Positions 59,559 through 64,000 of a stretch of DNA of 64,000 nt are shown piece after piece; positions within the stretch are counted from its first letter, which is position 1; every line of letters begins with the position of its first letter. Below the pieces are notes generated by a model that ran no database searches, was not told the origin of the DNA, and saw only the letters and a list, made by a program, of their open reading frames with translations. The DNA is from Kitasatospora purpeofusca (lineage in GTDB: Bacteria > Actinomycetota > Actinomycetes > Streptomycetales > Streptomycetaceae), in assembly GCF_000718025.1 (NCBI RefSeq), contig NZ_JODS01000002.1:1-64000 (forward strand). The letters are read 5' to 3'. The position numbers and the translations under genes were made by a program.

Positions 59559-59599
59559 TATGCAACTGGTTGCATAGGGTGCTCGGGCTCGCCTACCGT
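59559..59599 (+). promoter_or_regulatory. PadR-type operator overlapping the promoter of the flavin oxidoreductase
   Basis: TATGCAAC-TG-GTTGCATA (59559-59576) is an 8-bp-arm palindrome of the kind bound by PadR proteins (TGCAAC/GTTGCA). TTGCAT within it (59570-59575), 18 bp and TACCGT (59594-59599) form a plausible promoter. A PadR gene lies directly downstream of the oxidoreductase it would control. Confidence 0.68.
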
Positions 59600-59667
59600 G
59601 TGGTGGCCAGCCACCCCCTCCGCCCTCCCGACCACCGCCCCGCCCGCCCCCGCCAGGAGAAGCCGCG

Positions 59668-61719
59668 ATGACGACGACCGCCAGCACCCCGCCGCCCTAC
59701 CCGCACCTGCTGCGCCCGCTCGACCTCGGCTTCACCACCCTCCCCAACCGCGTGATCATGGGTTCCATGCACGTCGGCCTGGAGGAGGCCGAGAACGGCT
59801 TCGAGCGGATGGCCGCCTTCTACGCCGAACGCGCCCGCGGCGGCGTCGGCCTCATCGTCACCGGCGGCATCGCCCCCAACGAGGCCGGACGCCCCTGGGA
59901 CGGCGGCGCCAAGCTCACCACCGAGGAGGAGGCGGACAGGCACCGCGTCGTCACCGACGCCGTGCACGCCGCAGGCGGCCGGATCGCGCTCCAGATCCTG
60001 CACTTCGGCCGCTACGCCTACCACCCCGCCCTGGTCGCCCCCAGCGCCGTGCAGGCCCCGATCAGCCCGTTCCCGCCCCGCGCCCTCACCGCCGAGGAGG
60101 TCGAGGCCACCGTCGACGACTTCGCCCGCTGCGCCGAACTCGCCCGCCGCGCCGGTTACGACGGTGTCGAGATCATGGGCTCCGAGGGCTACCTGATCAA
60201 CGAGTTCGTCGCCGCCGCCACCAACCACCGCGAGGACGAGTGGGGCGGCAGCTACGAGAACCGGATGCGCTTCCCGGTCGAGATCGTCCGCCGGGTCCGG
60301 GAGCGGGTCGGACCGGACTTCATCCTGATCTACCGGCTCTCCATGCTCGACCTCGTCCCCGGCGGCTCCACCCTGGACGAGGTGGTCCGGCTCGCCAAGG
60401 CGGTCGAGGCGGCCGGCGCCACCATCATCAACACCGGCATCGGCTGGCACGAGGCGCGCATCCCCACCATCGCCACCTCGGTGCCGCGCGGCGCCTGGGC
60501 CTGGGTGACCGAGCGGGTCATGGGCTCGGTGTCCGTGCCGCTGGTCGCCACCAACCGGATCAACACCCCCGAGCTGGCCGAGCGGCTGCTCGCCGACGGC
60601 TGCGCCGACCTGGTCTCGCTCGCCCGCCCGCTGCTCGCCGACCCGGACTTCGTCGCCAAGGCCGCCGCGGGCCGCCCCGAGGCCGTCAACACCTGCATCG
60701 GCTGCAACCAGGCCTGCCTGGACCACACCTTCAGCGGGAGGATCACCTCCTGCCTGGTCAACCCGCGCGCCTGCCACGAGACCGAGCTGGTGCTCGCCCC
60801 GACCCGGCGGGCCAAGCGGGTCGGCGTCGTCGGCGCCGGACCGGCCGGCCTCGCCTGCGCCGTCACCGCCGCCGAGCGCGGCCACCGGGTCACCCTCTTC
60901 GACGCCGCCGCCGTCATCGGCGGGCAGCTCGACATCGCCCGCCGGATCCCGGGCAAGGAGGAGTTCGCGGAGACCCTGCGCTACTACCGCCACCGGCTGG
61001 AGGAGCTCGGCGTGGAGCTGCGGCTCGGCAGCTGGGTCGACGCGGCCGCGCTCGCCGCCGAGGGCTTCGACGAGGTCGTGCTCGCCACCGGCGTCAGCCC
61101 GCGCGTCCCCGACCCCGCCGACCTGCCGGGCGTCGACCACCCCAGCGTGCTCGGCTACCTCGACGTGCTGCGCGACGGGGCCGCCGTCGGCGAGCGGGTC
61201 GCGATCCTCGGCGCGGGCGGCATCGGCTTCGACGTCGCCGAGTTCCTCACCGACGCCGGCGACGCGCCCAGCCTCGACCCGGCCGTGCACCGCCGGCACT
61301 GGGGCATCGACGGGGACTACCGCGAGCGCGGCGGCCTCGCCCGCCCCGAGCGGCCCGAGCCGCCGCGCCGGGTCCACCTGTTCCAGCGCCGCACCACCAA
61401 GGTCGGCGCCGGACTGGGGAAGACCACCGGCTGGATCCACCGCACCGAGCTCAAGCACCGCGGCGTCGCCATGGTCGCCGGCGCGGGCTACGACCGGATC
61501 GACGACGCGGGCCTGCACTTCACCGTCGACGGCGAGCCGCAGCTGCTGCCGGTCGACACCGTGGTGCTGTGCACCGGCCAGGAGCCGCGCCGCGACCTGG
61601 ACGCCGCCCTGCGCGCCCTGGGCGTCACCCCGCACCTGATCGGCGGCGCCGACGAGGCCGCCGAACTCGACGCCAAGCGCGCCGTCAAGCAGGGCACCGA
61701 GCTCGCCGCCGCCCTCTGA
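59668..61719 (+). CDS. NADH:flavin oxidoreductase / 2,4-dienoyl-CoA reductase-like enzyme
   Basis: A 683-residue multidomain flavoprotein. The N-terminal ~350 residues are an OYE-type FMN barrel (LRPLDLGFTTLPNRVIMGSMHVGL). A 4Fe-4S cluster site C-x2-C-x3-C-x11-C (CIGCNQAC...) follows, then FAD and NAD domains (GVVGAGPAGLACAVTAAERGH; VAILGAGGIGFDVAEFL). This is the FadH layout for degrading unsaturated fatty acids. AGGAG precedes ATG 59668. A PadR gene follows and a PadR-type operator precedes it. Confidence 0.92.
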   Translation: MTTTASTPPPYPHLLRPLDLGFTTLPNRVIMGSMHVGLEEAENGFERMAAFYAERARGGVGLIVTGGIAPNEAGRPWDGGAKLTTEEEADRHRVVTDAVHAAGGRIALQILHFGRYAYHPALVAPSAVQAPISPFPPRALTAEEVEATVDDFARCAELARRAGYDGVEIMGSEGYLINEFVAAATNHREDEWGGSYENRMRFPVEIVRRVRERVGPDFILIYRLSMLDLVPGGSTLDEVVRLAKAVEAAGATIINTGIGWHEARIPTIATSVPRGAWAWVTERVMGSVSVPLVATNRINTPELAERLLADGCADLVSLARPLLADPDFVAKAAAGRPEAVNTCIGCNQACLDHTFSGRITSCLVNPRACHETELVLAPTRRAKRVGVVGAGPAGLACAVTAAERGHRVTLFDAAAVIGGQLDIARRIPGKEEFAETLRYYRHRLEELGVELRLGSWVDAAALAAEGFDEVVLATGVSPRVPDPADLPGVDHPSVLGYLDVLRDGAAVGERVAILGAGGIGFDVAEFLTDAGDAPSLDPAVHRRHWGIDGDYRERGGLARPERPEPPRRVHLFQRRTTKVGAGLGKTTGWIHRTELKHRGVAMVAGAGYDRIDDAGLHFTVDGEPQLLPVDTVVLCTGQEPRRDLDAALRALGVTPHLIGGADEAAELDAKRAVKQGTELAAAL

Positions 61720-61809
61720 CCCCGGGGCGCCGCCGCGGCCGCTCCCTCCGGGACGCCACCCCGCACGACCTGCCGCGAGGCGCCCCGCACGAGCCGTTGC
61801 CCCCGGGAC

Positions 61810-61848
61810 GCCGCCCCGCACGAGCCCGCACCGGCCGTGCGGGGCGGC
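61810..61848. terminator. Terminator between the flavin oxidoreductase and PadR genes
   Basis: GCCGCCCCGCACG (61810-61822) pairs perfectly with CGTGCGGGGCGGC (61836-61848). Upstream the gap also holds three diverged GGGACGCC(A/G)CCCCGCACGAG units. TAGGAT (61852-61857), 7 bases before the next ATG, may be the PadR gene's -10 for a leaderless mRNA. Confidence 0.75.
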
Positions 61849-61864
61849 ACCTAGGATCGGTGCC

Positions 61865-62446
61865 ATGTCGCTGCCGCACGCCATCCTCACCGCCCTGCTG
61901 GAGCAGCCGTCCTCGGGGCTGGAGCTGACCCGGCGGTTCGACAGGTCGATCGGCTTCTTCTGGTCCGCCACCCACCAGCAGATCTACCGCGAGCTGGGCC
62001 GGCTGGAGACCACCGGGCTGATCCGGGCGCTCCCGCAGGCCGGTCCGGTGCGCGGGCAGAAGAAGGAGTACGAGGTACTGCCCGCCGGCCGGGCCGAACT
62101 GGCGCGGTGGACGGCCGCCGCCGACGACCCCCGGCCGATCCGCGACCCGCTGGTGCTGCGGCTGCGCGCCGCCGCCGTGGTCGGCACGGCCGGGCTCGAA
62201 GCCGAGCTGCGCCGCCATCTCGACCTGCACCGGGCGCAGTTGGCCCAGTACGAGGCGATCGGGCGGCGCGACTTCCCGGCCGGCGAGGAGGACGGGGCCG
62301 ATCCGCTCCAGTACGCGGTGCTGCGGGCCGGTGTCGGGCTGGAGTCCTTCTGGGTGCGGTGGCTCGCGGAGACCGTCGAGAGCCTGCCGCCGGCACCGGG
62401 CGAGCCGCCGGCAGAAGGCCCGGAAACCCGGGAAAACCGCTCCTGA
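61865..62446 (+). CDS. PadR-family transcriptional regulator
   Basis: A 193-residue regulator with the PadR winged helix (AILTALLEQPSSGLELTRRFDRSIGFFWSATHQQIYRELGRLETTGLIRA, about residues 6-55; the wing is QKKEYEVLPAGRAEL) and a helical C-terminal dimerisation domain. No ribosome site precedes the ATG, but TAGGAT lies 7 bases upstream, so translation is probably leaderless. It likely represses the preceding oxidoreductase. Confidence 0.92.
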   Translation: MSLPHAILTALLEQPSSGLELTRRFDRSIGFFWSATHQQIYRELGRLETTGLIRALPQAGPVRGQKKEYEVLPAGRAELARWTAAADDPRPIRDPLVLRLRAAAVVGTAGLEAELRRHLDLHRAQLAQYEAIGRRDFPAGEEDGADPLQYAVLRAGVGLESFWVRWLAETVESLPPAPGEPPAEGPETRENRS

Positions 62447-62538
62447 CCTGCACCTTCACGCTCCGGGCGGGCGCTCCCCGGGGGCCGGTGGGACACTGGA
62501 CGCCTGTCCCTCCGCGACCTCATCGATCGGGGGCCCGT

Positions 62539-63285
62539 ATGTCCCTCCCGAGGCATCTCCGCGCGCTCACCGCGGCGGCCGTCGCCACCGTGCTCACCCT
62601 CGGCACCGCCCAGCTCGCGGCGGGAGCACCACCCGCGCCCACGTCCGCCTCCGCCGTCACGGCGGCGGCGCCTCTGCTGCCGACCGACGAGCAGCTCCGG
62701 GCGGCCCTGCTGACCGCCGCCGAGATCGGCCCCGACTTCACCGAGGTCCCGGCCGGCCCGGACTCCTCGCCGGAGGCGGGCGCCTCCCCGGTGGCCGGCT
62801 GCGACGCCCTGCGCGCGCTGCTGAACCGGGACCCGTCCGGCGCCTCCGCCCAAGGACCGCACCAGGAAGTGCAGTTCGACGGACCGGACGGCACCCCGAT
62901 GATCACCGAGTCCCTCAGTGCCGAGGAAGCGGCCCGGCTGGACGCCGACTTCGCCACCGTCGGCTCCGCGTTCGCCGACTGCCACAGCATCACCTTCACC
63001 GACAACACCGGCGCGGCCGTGACCTTCTCGGTGACCCCGATCGCCCTCGGCGACCGCGCCGGGGCCCCGGCCGTCCGCCTCGACGGCGACCTCGCCGGCG
63101 TCCGGCTCAACGGCTACCTCGGCATCGAGCGCCTCGGCGACGTCGCCCTCGCCTACGGGTTCTTCCAGCGCGACTCCGACGACTCCCAGCTCGCCTCGCT
63201 CTACTACCGCGCGGCCGTCGCCAAGGCCGAACGCACCCTGGGCGTCCAGGCGGGCGTCACGACGGCCCCGGGCTCCGCCGTCTGA
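62539..63285 (+). CDS. Secreted protein of unknown function
   Basis: A 248-residue precursor with a Sec signal (LPRHLRALTAAAVATVLTLGTAQLAAGAPPAP, cleavage near residue 30). The mature part (LLPTDEQLRAALLTAAEIGPDFTEVP...SVTPIALGDRAGAPAVRLDGDL...LASLYYRAAVAKAERTL) holds two Cys residues that could form a disulfide and resembles PknH-like extracytoplasmic sensor domains only loosely. There is no lipobox. Confidence 0.75.
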   Translation: MSLPRHLRALTAAAVATVLTLGTAQLAAGAPPAPTSASAVTAAAPLLPTDEQLRAALLTAAEIGPDFTEVPAGPDSSPEAGASPVAGCDALRALLNRDPSGASAQGPHQEVQFDGPDGTPMITESLSAEEAARLDADFATVGSAFADCHSITFTDNTGAAVTFSVTPIALGDRAGAPAVRLDGDLAGVRLNGYLGIERLGDVALAYGFFQRDSDDSQLASLYYRAAVAKAERTLGVQAGVTTAPGSAV

Positions 63286-63310
63286 CCGCCGCCCGAGCCG
63301 TCCGACCGCC

Positions 63311-63345
63311 GCGGGGCGGCCCCGGTCGCGCCGGGACCGCCCCGC
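63311..63345. terminator. Bidirectional terminator between convergent secreted-protein genes
   Basis: GCGGGGCGG (63311-63319) pairs with CCGCCCCGC (63337-63345), continuing through CCCGG/CCGGG with one mismatch, around TCGCG. Confidence 0.7.
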
Positions 63346-63361
63346 TCCGCCGGTGCCGGGC

Positions 63362-63892
63362 TCAGCGCAGCACCCACTGCTGGTAGGCGCTCTCCTGGCA
63401 CTGCCACATGTTGACGTCGCGCCGGGCGCCGCCCGCCGAGTAGTAGTCCTGGAGGCACAGGCCGGACGCCACGTTCTTGAACACGACCGCGTTCGGGCCG
63501 TGCGGGAGCAGTTCCCAACGCTGGGTGGCGGCACCGGAGCAGGCCCGCTGGATCACAGGGCTGTAGGTGTTGAGCGTGGTCGGTTCGAGACACAGGCCGG
63601 ACTTCTGCACCCGCAGCTCGGTGGCCCCGTCGGCCCCGGTGTCCGACCAGAAGCGCTGGTTCGAGTCGTTCTTGCAGTCGAACTCCTGGAGCACCGCGCC
63701 CTCGGCGGTGGAGGCGCCGCGGATGTCCAGGCACTTGCCCTGGACCACGTTCACGTAGCTGTGCAGCACCGGCGCCGCCTGCGCGGGCGCGGCCAGCACG
63801 GTGGCGGCGGCGAGCACCGACCCGGCGACGACGCCGGAGCGGAGGGCGAGGCGGAGGCCGGAGCGGACGGTGGACTGGCGGCTGGATCGCAT
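63362..63892 (-). CDS. Secreted ricin-B-type beta-trefoil lectin
   Basis: A 176-residue precursor: a basic start and Sec signal ending AAPAQA near residue 40, then a ricin-type trefoil with the repeated pattern (KCLDIRGASTAEGAVLQEFDCKNDSNQRFW; SGLCLEPTTLN; SGLCLQDYYSAGG...CQESAYQQWVL), including QxW motifs. It should bind a sugar outside the cell. GGGAG precedes the ATG. No catalytic domain is attached. Confidence 0.9.
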   Translation of the reverse strand: MRSSRQSTVRSGLRLALRSGVVAGSVLAAATVLAAPAQAAPVLHSYVNVVQGKCLDIRGASTAEGAVLQEFDCKNDSNQRFWSDTGADGATELRVQKSGLCLEPTTLNTYSPVIQRACSGAATQRWELLPHGPNAVVFKNVASGLCLQDYYSAGGARRDVNMWQCQESAYQQWVLR

Positions 63893-64000
63893 GATCGGTG
63901 CACTCCCGGTCTGGTGACGGTCCGGACGCCCCGCAGCGGGGCGCCCCGGCCGCCAGTCTCGGCGTCCGGAAGTGTTCGCCCCAAGACCCTTCGGGCTCCA
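63893..64000. other. Window end, upstream of the lectin gene
   Basis: 108 bp at the right edge presumably carrying the lectin promoter; no promoter boxes could be fixed and no other gene is visible. Confidence 0.4.

Overview
This is high-GC, tightly packed actinobacterial DNA, most likely from a Streptomycetaceae chromosome (Streptomyces or Kitasatospora). The signs are strong G/C in third codon positions, many GTG starts, -10 boxes close to start codons, a 2-methylisoborneol operon, a chitinase with a DasR-type operator, a TerD protein, many ECF-free one-component regulators, and TAT or Sec secreted proteins. I identify no complete mobile element, tRNA or CRISPR array.

Layout. 1-1800: the 3' end of a 5S rRNA gene, then an N-terminally extended GAPDH. 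1.9-7.0 kb: a processive GT2 synthase followed by a three-part protein (acyltransferase-3, SGNH, GH16), which looks like a machine for making, acylating and trimming an extracellular glycan. 7.0-12.1 kb: an SDR/TetR divergent pair, a DUF5995-type protein, a flavodoxin-like reductase and an APC permease. 12.4-14.6 kb: the 2-methylisoborneol operon (terpene cyclase plus GPP C-methyltransferase), preceded by a 26-codon ORF. 14.8-20.8 kb: a conserved protein, an HSP90-family chaperone and a giant TPR protein in one operon. 20.9-24.5 kb: chitinase, LysR, EamA exporter. 24.5-30.7 kb: a two-component system, an ArsR-type regulator and two coupled glycosyltransferases. 30.9-40.1 kb: an acetyltransferase, a small secreted protein, a class IV aminotransferase, a MacB/FtsX-type ABC transporter, and a membrane protein coupled to a TAT multicopper oxidase. 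40.4-45.4 kb: a DUF2252 protein, a seven-copy 18-bp hairpin array, an XRE regulator sharing an operator with a SnoaL-like gene, and a lipoprotein. 45.4-46.4 kb: a lower-GC patch with two copies of a covarying hairpin and a frameshifted gene. 46.4-49.8 kb: a compact operon of EACC1-like protein, caspase-TPR and a ClpC-N/D1-only ATPase. 49.9-55.1 kb: a diacylglycerol-kinase-like lipid kinase, an AGPS-like flavoprotein, TetR and GlpD (glycerolipid theme). 55.5-64.0 kb: SDR, LysR, TerD, an FAD monooxygenase, a PadR-controlled dienoyl-CoA-reductase-like enzyme and two secreted proteins.

The strongest candidate for an undescribed system is the EACC1 / caspase-TPR / ClpC-like operon (46.8-49.8 kb). 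It joins a predicted protease effector to an AAA protein whose Walker B glutamate is replaced by Asn. It sits beside a degraded, repeat-bearing patch. Runners-up are the shared ATTCCC-N4-GGGAAT operator at 42.1 and 43.45 kb, the seven-unit hairpin array, the GT2/acyltransferase-GH16 pair and the HSP90-TPR operon. All functional statements come from reading motifs; no database search was run.
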